Positions 15,717-24,121 of a stretch of DNA of 34,403 bases are shown piece after piece (positions within the stretch are counted from its first letter, which is position 1; each line of letters begins with the position of its first letter). Where the stretch lies: assembly GCA_944376715.1 (NCBI GenBank), contig CALWDO010000034.1, forward strand, positions 1 through 34,403. Direction: 5' to 3'. Made by a program: the position numbers and the translations under genes. The notes below the pieces were generated by a model. It was given only the letters and a program-made list of their open reading frames with translations. It made no database searches and was not told the DNA's origin. The stretch is from an uncultured Lachnoclostridium sp. GTDB taxonomy: Bacteria; Bacillota; Clostridia; Lachnospirales; Lachnospiraceae.

Positions 15717-17450
15717 TTAGATCATCCCGTTGATCATGGAGAGTACCGCGTCTCCCAGAGCGGCGCTCTTCGCATCCGCGTCTTCCAGAGACGTTCCCTT
15801 CACTCCGTAATAGATCTTCACCTTCGGCTCCGTACCGGACGGCCTTACGCATACCCATGCATTATCCGGCAGGTCATAATACAGCACATTGGATTCCGGA
15901 AGTCCGGTCGGCTTTACTTCTCCCGTCTTCATGTCTTTCACGGTATCCAGCTTGTAATCCCTCGCGGAAACCACCGGATACTCTCCCAGCTTCTCCGGCG
16001 TATTATTTCTCAGGGTATCCATGATCTTCTGGATCTTCGCCAGCCCTTCGATGCCTTTCAGCTCGATAGACTTCACAGCGTCTTTATAATAGCCGTATTT
16101 CTCATACATGGCGATCATGGCATCCCACAGCGTCATACCTTTCATCTTATAGTAAGCCGCCGCCTCGCACAGGGCTACTGTGGCAGAGATCGCATCCTTG
16201 TCACGGGCATAGGTCCCGATCAGGCATCCATAAGACTCTTCCATTCCAAACAGATAGGTGCCTTTTCCGGTAGTCTCGTTTTTCAGGATCTGCTGTCCGA
16301 TGTATTTGAATCCGGTCAGCACTTCCACCAGCCGGCACCCGTAATTCTTCGCAATCGCGTCCACCAGATTGGTTGTTACGATGGATTTTACCACCTGGCC
16401 GTCTGCCGGGATCTTGCCTGCCGCCTGTTTCTGGCTCAGCACATAGTCGCAAAGCAGAGAACCGGACATATTTCCGGTCAGCGGGATGTATTCTCCGGAT
16501 TTGGTATCCTTTACATAGACGCCAAGACGGTCCGCGTCCGGGTCGGTAGCAAGCACCAGATCCGCATTTACCTCTTTTGCCAGTTTCAGACCTAGGGCAA
16601 ATGCCTCCGGAGCCTCCGGATTAGGATAGCTTACCGTCGGGAAATCCCCGTCCGGCAGTTCCTGTTCTTTCACTACGTATACGTTTTCAAAGCCGAGCTC
16701 TCTAAGCGCTCTTCTGGCCGGTATATTGCCGGTGCCGTGAAGCGGGGTATAAACGATGCGGATATCTTTCTGCATCTTGTCAATGGCATCCTGGTTCACC
16801 ACCTGTGCCTTTACATGGCCGATAAACTTGTCGTCAATAGCCTGTCCGATGATCTCATACTTCCCGGCTGCCACCGCGTCCTCACGGGACATGGTCTTCA
16901 CGGTGGACAGATCGGTGATCGCCAGTACCTCTGCGGTCACGCCTTTGTCATGAGGAGGCGTAAACTGAGCGCCGTCCTCCCAGTATACTTTATAACCGTT
17001 ATATTCCGGAGGATTATGGCTGGCTGTAATATTGATGCCCGCTACGCATCCCAGTTCGCGCACTGCAAAGGACAGTTCCGGCGTCGGACGCAGGGATTCG
17101 AACTTATAAGCCTTGATCCCATTGGCAGCCAGCGTCAGAGCCGCTTCCTCCGCGAATTCCGGAGACATATGCCGGGAGTCAAACGCGATCGCCACGCCCT
17201 TGTCCTGGCCTCCCTGTTTGATAATGTAATTTGCAAGACCCTGGGTCGCACGGCGCACCACATAGATATTCATCCTGTTAATGCCTGCTCCGATGATCCC
17301 CCTCAGTCCTGCCGTGCCAAATTCCAGATCTTTATAAAAGCGTTCCTTTATCTCGTTGTCGTCATCTGCAATAGCCCGGAGTTCTTCTTTGGTAGCCTCA
17401 TCGAAATATGGATTGGCAAGCCATTCCTGATATATTTCTTTGTAGTCCAT
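15717..17450 (-). CDS. pgcA: Phospho-sugar mutase (alpha-phosphoglucomutase type)
   Basis: This enzyme of about 577 residues interconverts glucose-1-phosphate and glucose-6-phosphate. Conserved sites are LEFGTAGLRGIIGAGINRMN, the phosphoserine loop TASHNPPEYNGYKVYW, the metal loop ATDPDADRLG, the sugar-binding GMEESYG, and the phosphate loop RPSGTEPKVKIYYGV. Length and motifs match B. subtilis PgcA. The start is uncertain: ATG 17450 lies 12 nt after GGGAGG, while a TTG at 17459 lies only 3 nt after it. A TATAAT sits in the 3' end of the upstream gene, so it may have its own promoter. It feeds glycolysis together with pgi at 32233-33579. Confidence 0.93.
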   Translation of the reverse strand: MDYKEIYQEWLANPYFDEATKEELRAIADDDNEIKERFYKDLEFGTAGLRGIIGAGINRMNIYVVRRATQGLANYIIKQGGQDKGVAIAFDSRHMSPEFAEEAALTLAANGIKAYKFESLRPTPELSFAVRELGCVAGINITASHNPPEYNGYKVYWEDGAQFTPPHDKGVTAEVLAITDLSTVKTMSREDAVAAGKYEIIGQAIDDKFIGHVKAQVVNQDAIDKMQKDIRIVYTPLHGTGNIPARRALRELGFENVYVVKEQELPDGDFPTVSYPNPEAPEAFALGLKLAKEVNADLVLATDPDADRLGVYVKDTKSGEYIPLTGNMSGSLLCDYVLSQKQAAGKIPADGQVVKSIVTTNLVDAIAKNYGCRLVEVLTGFKYIGQQILKNETTGKGTYLFGMEESYGCLIGTYARDKDAISATVALCEAAAYYKMKGMTLWDAMIAMYEKYGYYKDAVKSIELKGIEGLAKIQKIMDTLRNNTPEKLGEYPVVSARDYKLDTVKDMKTGEVKPTGLPESNVLYYDLPDNAWVCVRPSGTEPKVKIYYGVKGTSLEDADAKSAALGDAVLSMINGMI

Positions 17451-17480
17451 TTTGCACAATTACCTCCCGTTTTTTTTATT

Positions 17481-18482
17481 TTAACTAGGATTATTATACA
17501 ATACCTCCATAGAAAATGAAACTCTTTTTTCCCTCTGCGCCAAAAATTTTTCAAGCTTTTCCACGTGTTTTCCGGGGATCCATGCCTTGTTTGTCCGGTA
17601 GTAATAATTTGCCAGCTTCCAGAATTTTTCCGGATATCTCAGACGACAGCTCAGATATTCCCGTTCCGCATATTCCAATGGCTTTACGCTTTCATAAGCC
17701 GCCAGCATCTTTCTGCCCAAATGCAGATCATAGTTTTGCTTTTCCAGTATTTTCCGCAGGAAAAGATACAGGTCTCCGATCTGTATGTCCAGAGAAGCTT
17801 TCTCGAAATTGACTACCGCCATCCTGCCGTCCGATACCAGAATGTTATGGTGCACATATTCGCCATGACACAGATGTCCCTCCTGCACGGCCCGCTCCCG
17901 CAGCTCTCTGTATCCGGAAGTTTCCATAATCCGTTCCGTCTCCTGAGCCTCCCTGATCACATCCGCAAAACAGGATAAATATGCAGCCTCAAATACATTT
18001 TTACGATTTTTCTTCCTGATAAAGCTGTAGATTTTGCGAAGTTCTCTGTTATGGCGCTTCATTTCTTCCAGAATATCAGTCCCGCCCAGGCGCTGGAGGT
18101 CTTCTTCCGTCACAGGAAATACATTTCTCATTACCTTGTGAAGTCCCGCCAGCAAAGAGACAGCCTTCAGGATCTCGCTCTCGCTCCGGGTATCGCACTC
18201 TCTGCCGCCGATATATTCTTTGACAATATAGCGGGCGTTCTCCCTGCAGGAAACAGACAGGCGCCCCTCCCGGTCAGGTTCTATGCGGTCCACCAGAAAT
18301 CCTCTCTCCCTCAGATGTTCCAGCAGTTCCTGCTCCCTCTCCAGTCTGTATGCGCTTCCGGAAAATTCCCTTATCAGCCTTTTGCCCACGCTGGTATCCA
18401 ACAGAAACGCCCCCCGGATCCTGCAGCTTCCTTCCACGGCAAACGGATATTGTTCCAGCACCTGCAGTTCTCTTTCATTCAT
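17481..18482 (-). CDS. CotS-family spore coat kinase-like protein
   Basis: This 333-residue protein has a choline/aminoglycoside-kinase-like fold, as in spore coat proteins CotS/YtaA. The would-be catalytic loop reads LCHGEYVHHNILV (about 206), where active kinases have HGDxxxxN, and the metal-binding DFD is replaced by VNFEKASLD. LYLFLRKILEKQNYDL and the C-terminal YPEKFWKLANYYYRTNKAWIPGKHVEKL are typical of the clostridial CotS group. It is probably made in the mother cell during coat assembly and may be a pseudokinase. ATG 18482 has GGGGGG 7 nt upstream. It is flanked by cca and pgcA, with no obvious coat operon. Confidence 0.8.
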   Translation of the reverse strand: MNERELQVLEQYPFAVEGSCRIRGAFLLDTSVGKRLIREFSGSAYRLEREQELLEHLRERGFLVDRIEPDREGRLSVSCRENARYIVKEYIGGRECDTRSESEILKAVSLLAGLHKVMRNVFPVTEEDLQRLGGTDILEEMKRHNRELRKIYSFIRKKNRKNVFEAAYLSCFADVIREAQETERIMETSGYRELRERAVQEGHLCHGEYVHHNILVSDGRMAVVNFEKASLDIQIGDLYLFLRKILEKQNYDLHLGRKMLAAYESVKPLEYAEREYLSCRLRYPEKFWKLANYYYRTNKAWIPGKHVEKLEKFLAQREKRVSFSMEVLYNNPS

Positions 18483-18560
18483 AGAATTTCCCCCCACACA
18501 CGTCTTCTCGTACTTTCCATCTTATGTGTGCGGAAAGAAAATTATTACGGTATCCGGTTC

Positions 18561-18594
18561 AAAATACAAGGCCGGAAGACTTTATCTTCCGACC
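18561..18594 (-). terminator. Rho-independent terminator at the end of cca
   Basis: On the minus strand the 10-bp arms GGTCGGAAGA/TCTTCCGGCC (one wobble) enclose a 5-nt loop and are followed by TTGTATTTTG. The 5' arm includes the last cca codons and the loop contains the stop codon. Confidence 0.75.
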
Positions 18595-19925
18595 TCTTCT
18601 TTCCAGCGCAGCGCTTCCGCCAGCAGCCATTCTTTATTGTTCCGTCCGGGTTCTTCGATTACCTGATCCAGCAGATGTTGCAGTGTCTCTCCCAATATCG
18701 GACCGGCGGCGAATCCGGCAGCCATCAGATCTCTGCCTGTCACCGCCAGATCTTTCAGTGTCAGGCAGTTCTGATCCTGCAGAATCTGATGGTAGATCGC
18801 TTCCACCCGATCAAGGTCCTCCAGTTTCTCTTCCCGGAAGGTAAGACTCTGAGCCAGAATATCCGCCCGCCTCAGCTTCAGATATAACGGGAACAGATCT
18901 CCGCCGATCTTGCTCACCGACCTGCGTACCGCGGCAGCCGCGGCGGATGGGCGGCAATCATGCCAGTAAACCAGGCGCTTCACCCGCCGCACTGTGTCGT
19001 TATCGAACTTTAATCTTCTCAGGATGCGTCCCGCCAATTCCTCACTGTATGCCGCATGGCCCTGGAAATGATCGACTCCCTGGCTGTCCGTGGTCTTCAT
19101 CTGCGGTTTTCCGAAATCATGGAGCAGAGCCGCCAGGCGGAGCACCCTGTCAGGGTCTGTCCCCTGAATGACGCGGATCGTATGCTCGCCCACCGTGTAC
19201 ATATGATGGGGAGTATTCTGCTCACACTCCATACAGCGGTTGAACTCCGGAAGGAAAACGGCAGTCAGGCCGGTCTCCCAGGCATCCCGGATCCGCTCCG
19301 GATGCGGGGACACCAGCAGTTTCACCAGTTCCGCCTGAATCCGTTCCGCACTGACTTTTTCCAGATTGCGGCACAGTTCCCGGATGGCTCTCCGGGTATC
19401 TTCTTCCAGTTCAAATCCAAGCTGCGCGGAAAAACGCACCGCCCGCATCATGCGCAGCGCGTCCTCCGTAAACCGCTCCCCGGCGTCGCCCACGCAGCGG
19501 ATCAGCCCTCTCTTCAGATCGCCGATCCCGTCGAACTCGTCCACCAGCCCGGTCTCTTCGTTGTAAGCCATGGCGTTGATCGTAAAATCCCGCCGCTTCA
19601 GATCTTCCAGAAGGCTTTTCGTAAAATGTACTTCCGACGGATGGCGTCCGTCCTCATATACGCCGTCCACCCGGTAAGTGGTTACCTCAAAGCTCTCTTT
19701 GCCCATCATAACCGTTACAGTCCCGTGACGGATGCCTGTATCGACAGTTCTGGGAAACAGACGTTTCACCTCCTGGGGGGATGCGGACGTGGTAATATCC
19801 CAGTCCGACGGTTCCCTTCCAAGAAGCGCGTCACGCACACACCCTCCCACTGCATAGGCCTCATACCCTGCAAATGTCAGCGTGCCGATTATTCTGTTGA
19901 CTTTTTCCGGAATCTGAATCTTCAT
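18582..19925 (-). CDS. cca: CCA tRNA nucleotidyltransferase with HD domain
   Basis: This 447-residue enzyme adds or repairs the 3' CCA end of tRNAs. The nucleotidyltransferase core is AYAVGGCVRDALLGREPSDWDITT, with the second metal region RRDFTINAMAYNEETG and the nucleotide-recognising EDALRMMRAVRFSAQLGF. A C-terminal HD hydrolase domain has LLHDFGKP and FQGHAAYSEEL. The need is visible here, since tRNA-Gly(TCC) has no encoded CCA. ATG 19925 has AGGTG 5 nt upstream. It follows proS by 12 bp and is probably co-transcribed with it. Confidence 0.94.
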   Translation of the reverse strand: MKIQIPEKVNRIIGTLTFAGYEAYAVGGCVRDALLGREPSDWDITTSASPQEVKRLFPRTVDTGIRHGTVTVMMGKESFEVTTYRVDGVYEDGRHPSEVHFTKSLLEDLKRRDFTINAMAYNEETGLVDEFDGIGDLKRGLIRCVGDAGERFTEDALRMMRAVRFSAQLGFELEEDTRRAIRELCRNLEKVSAERIQAELVKLLVSPHPERIRDAWETGLTAVFLPEFNRCMECEQNTPHHMYTVGEHTIRVIQGTDPDRVLRLAALLHDFGKPQMKTTDSQGVDHFQGHAAYSEELAGRILRRLKFDNDTVRRVKRLVYWHDCRPSAAAAAVRRSVSKIGGDLFPLYLKLRRADILAQSLTFREEKLEDLDRVEAIYHQILQDQNCLTLKDLAVTGRDLMAAGFAAGPILGETLQHLLDQVIEEPGRNNKEWLLAEALRWKEEVGR

Positions 19926-19937
19926 TGTCACACCTGA

Positions 19938-21374
19938 TTAATATGCTTTTCCCCAGTAAACCAGTTTCCTGGCCGGTCTTCCGCAGCATACGCACTTGTC
20001 GGACAGCTTATGCTGTTCAAACGGCATACAGCGGCTGGTCGCCGTGGTATCTTCTTTGATCTTGTCCTCGCAGGCCTGGTCGCCGCACCACATGGCGCGC
20101 ACAAAACCCGGTTTTGTATTGATCGTCTCTACAAACTCTTCATAAGTTACCGCGTCATAGGTATGCTCGTCCCTGTGACGGCGCGCTCTCTCCAGCATAT
20201 CCTTCTGCATGGTTTCCAGCACCTCGGACAGTTTTGTCTCCAGCTCGTCCAGGGCCACCGGAATCTTCTCTCTAGTGTCTCTGCGCACGATGACTGCCTG
20301 TCCTGCTTCCATATCCTTGGGGCCGATCTCGATACGGGTCGGCACTCCTTTGATCTCCTGCTCGGCAAATTTCCATCCCGGAGATTTTTCCGAATCATCC
20401 ACCTTTACCTGAAATCTGCCGGCCAGACGGTCTCTCAGCTCATACGCCTTCTCCAGAACTCCCTCTTTGTGCTGGGCAATCGGGATGATCACGGTCTGTA
20501 CCGGAGCGATCCTGGGCGGCAGCACCAGTCCTGAATCATCTCCGTGCACCATGATGATGGCGCCGATCATACGGGTAGTCATACCCCAGGATGTCTGATG
20601 TACATATTTGAGCTGATTATCCTTATCGGTATACTGGATATTAAACGCCCTGGCAAATCCATCTCCGAAATTATGGCTGGTGCCGGACTGCAGCGCTTTT
20701 CCGTCGTGCATCAGAGATTCTATCGTATAAGTAGACTCCGCGCCCGCGAATTTCTCTTTATCGGTCTTCTGCCCTTTGATCACCGGTATCGCAAGTACTT
20801 CCTCGCAGAAATCCGCATAGAGATTCAGCATCTGTACAGTCCTTGCCTCTGCCTCTTCTGCCGTGGCATGTGCCGTATGGCCCTCCTGCCACAGGAACTC
20901 TCTGGAACGCAGGAACGGACGGGTGGTCTTCTCCCAGCGCACAACCGAGCACCACTGATTATATACCTTTGGCAGATCGCGGTATGAATGAATGTCATTG
21001 GCATAAAAATCACAGAACAGCGTCTCGGAAGTAGGTCTCACGCACAGGCGCTCCTGCAGCTCTTCCGTACCGCCGTGAGTCACCCACGCCACTTCCGGTG
21101 CGAATCCCTCCACATGATCCTTTTCTTTCTGCAGAAGACTCTCCGGAATAAATATAGGAAGATATACGTTCTCCACTCCGGTCTCTTTAAATCGGCGGTC
21201 CAGTTCTTTCTGAATATTCTCCCAGATCGCGTAACCGGCCGGCTTGATAGCCATACAGCCCTTGACGCTGGTATAGTCGATCAGTTCCGCTTTCTTCACC
21301 ACATCAGTATACCACTGGGCGAAGTCCACGTCCATGGAAGTAATATCTTCCACAAGCTTCTTTTCTTTTGCCAT
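19938..21374 (-). CDS. proS: Prolyl-tRNA synthetase (short, archaeal/eukaryotic-like type)
   Basis: This 478-residue class II synthetase begins [20 protein letters not shown]. Motif 2 is [30 protein letters not shown], and [15 protein letters not shown] and [22 protein letters not shown] follow. The end is a zinc-binding-like region (CGDQACE and CVCCGRP) and a C-terminal aromatic WGKAY. There is no INS editing domain, so this is the archaeal/eukaryotic-like form found in many clostridia. ATG 21374 has AAGGAG about 12 nt upstream. The leader is only about 45 nt and has no T-box. Confidence 0.95.
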   Translation of the reverse strand: MAKEKKLVEDITSMDVDFAQWYTDVVKKAELIDYTSVKGCMAIKPAGYAIWENIQKELDRRFKETGVENVYLPIFIPESLLQKEKDHVEGFAPEVAWVTHGGTEELQERLCVRPTSETLFCDFYANDIHSYRDLPKVYNQWCSVVRWEKTTRPFLRSREFLWQEGHTAHATAEEAEARTVQMLNLYADFCEEVLAIPVIKGQKTDKEKFAGAESTYTIESLMHDGKALQSGTSHNFGDGFARAFNIQYTDKDNQLKYVHQTSWGMTTRMIGAIIMVHGDDSGLVLPPRIAPVQTVIIPIAQHKEGVLEKAYELRDRLAGRFQVKVDDSEKSPGWKFAEQEIKGVPTRIEIGPKDMEAGQAVIVRRDTREKIPVALDELETKLSEVLETMQKDMLERARRHRDEHTYDAVTYEEFVETINTKPGFVRAMWCGDQACEDKIKEDTTATSRCMPFEQHKLSDKCVCCGRPARKLVYWGKAY

Positions 21375-21422
21375 AATTTAAGGGTTCTCCTTTACTTTTT
21401 ACTGTCTTTTACATTGATTTTC

Positions 21423-21451
21423 ATTGTAAGAAGGAACGCATGTTTTGTCAA
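21423..21451 (-). promoter_or_regulatory. Sigma-A promoter of proS-cca
   Basis: The minus strand has TTGACA (21446-21451), a 17-bp spacer and TACAAT (21423-21428), about 50 bp upstream of proS. Confidence 0.85.
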
Positions 21452-21474
21452 GTATCTTCCCATTTACCAATACT
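21445..21474 (+). promoter_or_regulatory. Possible divergent promoter of the YtvI-like gene
   Basis: The plus strand has TTGTCA (21445-21450), an 18-bp spacer and AATACT (21469-21474), about 55 bp upstream of the start codon. Its -35 overlaps the proS -35 almost base for base. The -10 is imperfect, and a sporulation sigma factor could be used instead. Confidence 0.45.
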
Positions 21475-21529
21475 TTGCTGCCATACTGCGGAGGTTTTTG
21501 CAGATACTGTTATCGGAGGTAGATCACGG

Positions 21530-22441
21530 ATGACACAACAGAGAAAAAAATATCTTCAACAGGCCGGCATCCTTCTGGCAGTCTATCTGTTCCTGCGGTA
21601 CCTGCTCCCGCTGGGAATGCCCTTCTTTCTTGCCTGGCTCACCGTCCACTTTCTGGTTTTTCTGCAGAAATGGATCCGGATGCGGCTGCTCCCGCTGGGA
21701 ATCTGTTTTCTGGCGGTATGTATTCTCCTTATCGGCGCCGGCGTACTGTGCGGGTGCACGCTGCTCTATGAACCCTGTCAGGAGCTGATTCCTGTATGTC
21801 AGGACTACTGGAGCCGTTTCTCCGAACATCTGGTATGGATCCCGGAATCCTTGTCCGGTTTCCTTATGGATCAGATGCCGACGGTTCTCTCCTGGCTGTT
21901 CGGCATATTTATCTATCTCGTCTCAGTCCTTTTTCTTGCCAAAGACTGGGAACGGGTGAAGGGACTTTTGCAGAAACTCCCTTTCTTCACGCCGGTTTCC
22001 CGGGCATCCGGACGTATGGCGCAGGCGTTCCGGGGATGGGCCAGAGCCCAGGGGAAGATCATGCTGGTCATATCCGCGGAATGTGCCGTGGGTTATTTCC
22101 TCCTGCATATCCCTTTCTTTTGGTTCTGGGCGATACTGACCGGACTGGTCGATGCCCTGCCGGTCTTCGGCACCGGCGTCGTCTTCGTGCCCTGGGTCGT
22201 GATCCAGATCCTTCAGGGGAATTTTGCCATGTCCCTCTGGCTGGCGGTTCTTCTGGCTGTCACCTGGCTGACCCGTGAGTTTCTGGAACCGCGGCTGCTG
22301 GGCGGCGGACTGGGACTGCTCCCTATCGGTTTCCTCATGTCCGTCATCGTGGGCCTGCAGCTCTTTGGTCCCTTCGGCCTGTTCTCCGGACCCTTTGGCG
22401 TACTGCTGATCAAAGAGCTGTGGGCGGAACTGGAAATGTAG
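21530..22441 (+). CDS. YtvI-like / AI-2E-family sporulation membrane protein
   Basis: This 303-residue polytopic membrane protein is the only gene on the plus strand. About seven or eight hydrophobic segments are seen. The second half carries the AI-2E/PerM family pattern AQFRGWARAQ-like (QAFRGWARAQGKIMLV), then WAILTGLVDALPVFGTG, TREFLEPRLLGGGLGLLPI and the final FGPFGLFSGPFGVLLIKEL. Clostridial proteins of this group at about 330-370 residues are often named sporulation integral membrane protein YtvI. This one is a little short. ATG 21530 has GGAGG 10 nt upstream. The 3' end overlaps the convergent pseudouridine synthase gene by 32 bp. Confidence 0.78.
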   Translation: MTQQRKKYLQQAGILLAVYLFLRYLLPLGMPFFLAWLTVHFLVFLQKWIRMRLLPLGICFLAVCILLIGAGVLCGCTLLYEPCQELIPVCQDYWSRFSEHLVWIPESLSGFLMDQMPTVLSWLFGIFIYLVSVLFLAKDWERVKGLLQKLPFFTPVSRASGRMAQAFRGWARAQGKIMLVISAECAVGYFLLHIPFFWFWAILTGLVDALPVFGTGVVFVPWVVIQILQGNFAMSLWLAVLLAVTWLTREFLEPRLLGGGLGLLPIGFLMSVIVGLQLFGPFGLFSGPFGVLLIKELWAELEM

Positions 22442-23075
22442 GTTCTACCTGGAAGCTCAGGGGCTCCCCTGTGCGGGGATGGCGGAAGGAAAGTTTACAG
22501 GAACACAAAGAAAGCTGATGAAACCCGGATTCCGCTTTTCCATATTTTGTATCCCCTACAATAGGCATGCCGGCATGGGCTAATTGAACACGTATCTGAT
22601 GATGCCGCCCTGTCAGAATCCGGATTTCCAATAAGCTTTTATCCTGCCAGGTCCTGACCATATGATAAAGAAGTTCACTCCTCTTTGCATTCTGTGTTCC
22701 GGCCGGAACAACACAGGACACATTATGCCCGTTGTCTTTTACTAGATAGTCAATAAGGCGCCCCTCTTTTTCCAATGGTCTTCCATAAACTAATGCCTGA
22801 TATATTTTTTCCATATGAGAATGGTCGCTGACCTGACGGCTTAGTTCTCCGGCAGATTTTGAATTGCGCGCGACCAGAAATATCCCTTCTACCGGCTGGT
22901 CTAATCGATTCACCGGAAAAAGTTCTATATTTTTATCTCCTCTCAGCATCAAATCATTTCTAAGCATGCTCAAAGCGTCCGGCACAGAGGGTCGGGCGCT
23001 TTGAACAGCCAGTCCATATGATTTATAAAGAACAAATAAATCTTTGTCTTCATATAATATCTTATATTTCTTCAT
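22410..23075 (-). CDS. RluA-family pseudouridine synthase
   Basis: This 221-residue enzyme isomerises uridine to pseudouridine in an RNA, target unknown. The catalytic Asp is Asp59 in FPVNRLDQPVEGIFLVARN, where most members read HRLDxxTSG. KIYQALVYG, LLEIRILTGRHHQIRVQLAHAGMPIVGDTKYG and LCSCKLSFRHPRTGE are the other conserved blocks. There is no S4 domain. ATG 23075 has AGAGGG 7 nt upstream. It has its own promoter and lies after the AT-rich sugar operon, whose composition it partly shares at its 5' half. Confidence 0.9.
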   Translation of the reverse strand: MKKYKILYEDKDLFVLYKSYGLAVQSARPSVPDALSMLRNDLMLRGDKNIELFPVNRLDQPVEGIFLVARNSKSAGELSRQVSDHSHMEKIYQALVYGRPLEKEGRLIDYLVKDNGHNVSCVVPAGTQNAKRSELLYHMVRTWQDKSLLEIRILTGRHHQIRVQLAHAGMPIVGDTKYGKAESGFHQLSLCSCKLSFRHPRTGEPLSFQVEPTFPVPPTAL

Positions 23076-23093
23076 ATATTTTCCCTCTTTTTC

Positions 23094-23122
23094 AGTATAT
23101 CGAATTTGGGAAAACAATGCAA
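23094..23122 (-). promoter_or_regulatory. Promoter of the RluA-family gene
   Basis: The minus strand has TTGCAT (23117-23122), a 17-bp spacer and TATACT (23094-23099). It directly abuts the stop codon of the upstream permease gene. No terminator separates the two genes, so read-through is also possible. Confidence 0.7.
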
Positions 23123-24121
23123 TTATTTCCGCGCTTTTCTCCTTTCAGAAACAACATTAATAATCATGACAGCGATCAATACGAGCCCCCATATAAGGTT
23201 TTTATAATAATCTGATATATTCTGGAACAGCGAAAATCCAGACGAAAGCATTTGAAGTATAATAACTGCAAATACCATGCCGCTCACTTTCCCTTTTCCT
23301 CCATTAGGATTTACGCCTGCGAGGACACATATTAATATGGATGGAGTTAAATAGGATTTACCAAAATCAGATCTGGCGGAATTAAAATGTCCGCACATCA
23401 AAATACCCGATACCGAAGCCAGTATTCCACTGATAATATATGTAAAAGTTAATACCTTCTTATTATCTACTCCTGAATACTTCGATGCTTCTTTATTCGA
23501 TCCTATCATATATATCTTGAATCCAAACGCAGTCTTATTCAACAAGAAAGCAACCGTTCCCGCACAAGCAGCAAATACAATGGTAGTAAGCGGGATTACC
23601 CCAAATAAACGGTAATTTACTGCTGTATTCAGAATACTCGGAAGTTCGTTTACTGAAGAACCCTGCGTAATACCTACAGCCAATCCCAAAATAATATCTG
23701 AAGCGCCTAAAGTTGCAACCATGGCAGGTATCCCGATTCTGGAAATCAAAGTTCCTGTAAATACTCCACAAACACTGCCCACAACCATGCCAAATATCAA
23801 AATCACCAGCAGCACTAAAATTTGAACCGGCAATGACGCATTTTCCGGCATAATAGTTTTTAACAGCATACAGCTTAAAATTCCTGCAAGATCTGCTACC
23901 GCTACTACCGTCAGGTCAATTCCCCCGCTGATCATCGCCAACATCATTCCCAAGGACATTACACCCATTTCCGGAAATAAATATGCAACCAACTGCATTT
24001 GCCCAAAGGTCAGAAAAGATCCTCCTGTAGCTATCGTAAGTCCTGCCAAAGTGACCAGTAATATAAACAGCAGCCTCATAATATTAGAATCTTTATTTAA
24101 ATACCTGCTTATACTATTCAT
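23123..24121 (-). CDS. Sugar ABC transporter permease 2 (RbsC/LsrD type)
   Basis: This 332-residue inner-membrane permease has eight to ten hydrophobic helices. The family pattern MSLGMMLAMISGGIDLTVVAVADLAG is followed by IGIPAMVATLGASDIILGLAVGITQGSS and the cytoplasmic coupling region FGFKIYMIGSNKEASKYSGVD. It should pair with permease 1 and the ATPase for sugar import. ATG 24121 has GGAGG 6 nt upstream and overlaps the end of permease 1 by 8 bp. It is the last gene of the operon; no terminator is seen before the rluA-type gene. Confidence 0.9.
   Translation of the reverse strand: MNSISRYLNKDSNIMRLLFILLVTLAGLTIATGGSFLTFGQMQLVAYLFPEMGVMSLGMMLAMISGGIDLTVVAVADLAGILSCMLLKTIMPENASLPVQILVLLVILIFGMVVGSVCGVFTGTLISRIGIPAMVATLGASDIILGLAVGITQGSSVNELPSILNTAVNYRLFGVIPLTTIVFAACAGTVAFLLNKTAFGFKIYMIGSNKEASKYSGVDNKKVLTFTYIISGILASVSGILMCGHFNSARSDFGKSYLTPSILICVLAGVNPNGGKGKVSGMVFAVIILQMLSSGFSLFQNISDYYKNLIWGLVLIAVMIINVVSERRKARK

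Noticed and set aside
21375-21425. T-box riboswitch in front of proS
   Set aside because: The leader is only about 45 nt and shows no T-box sequence or terminator.
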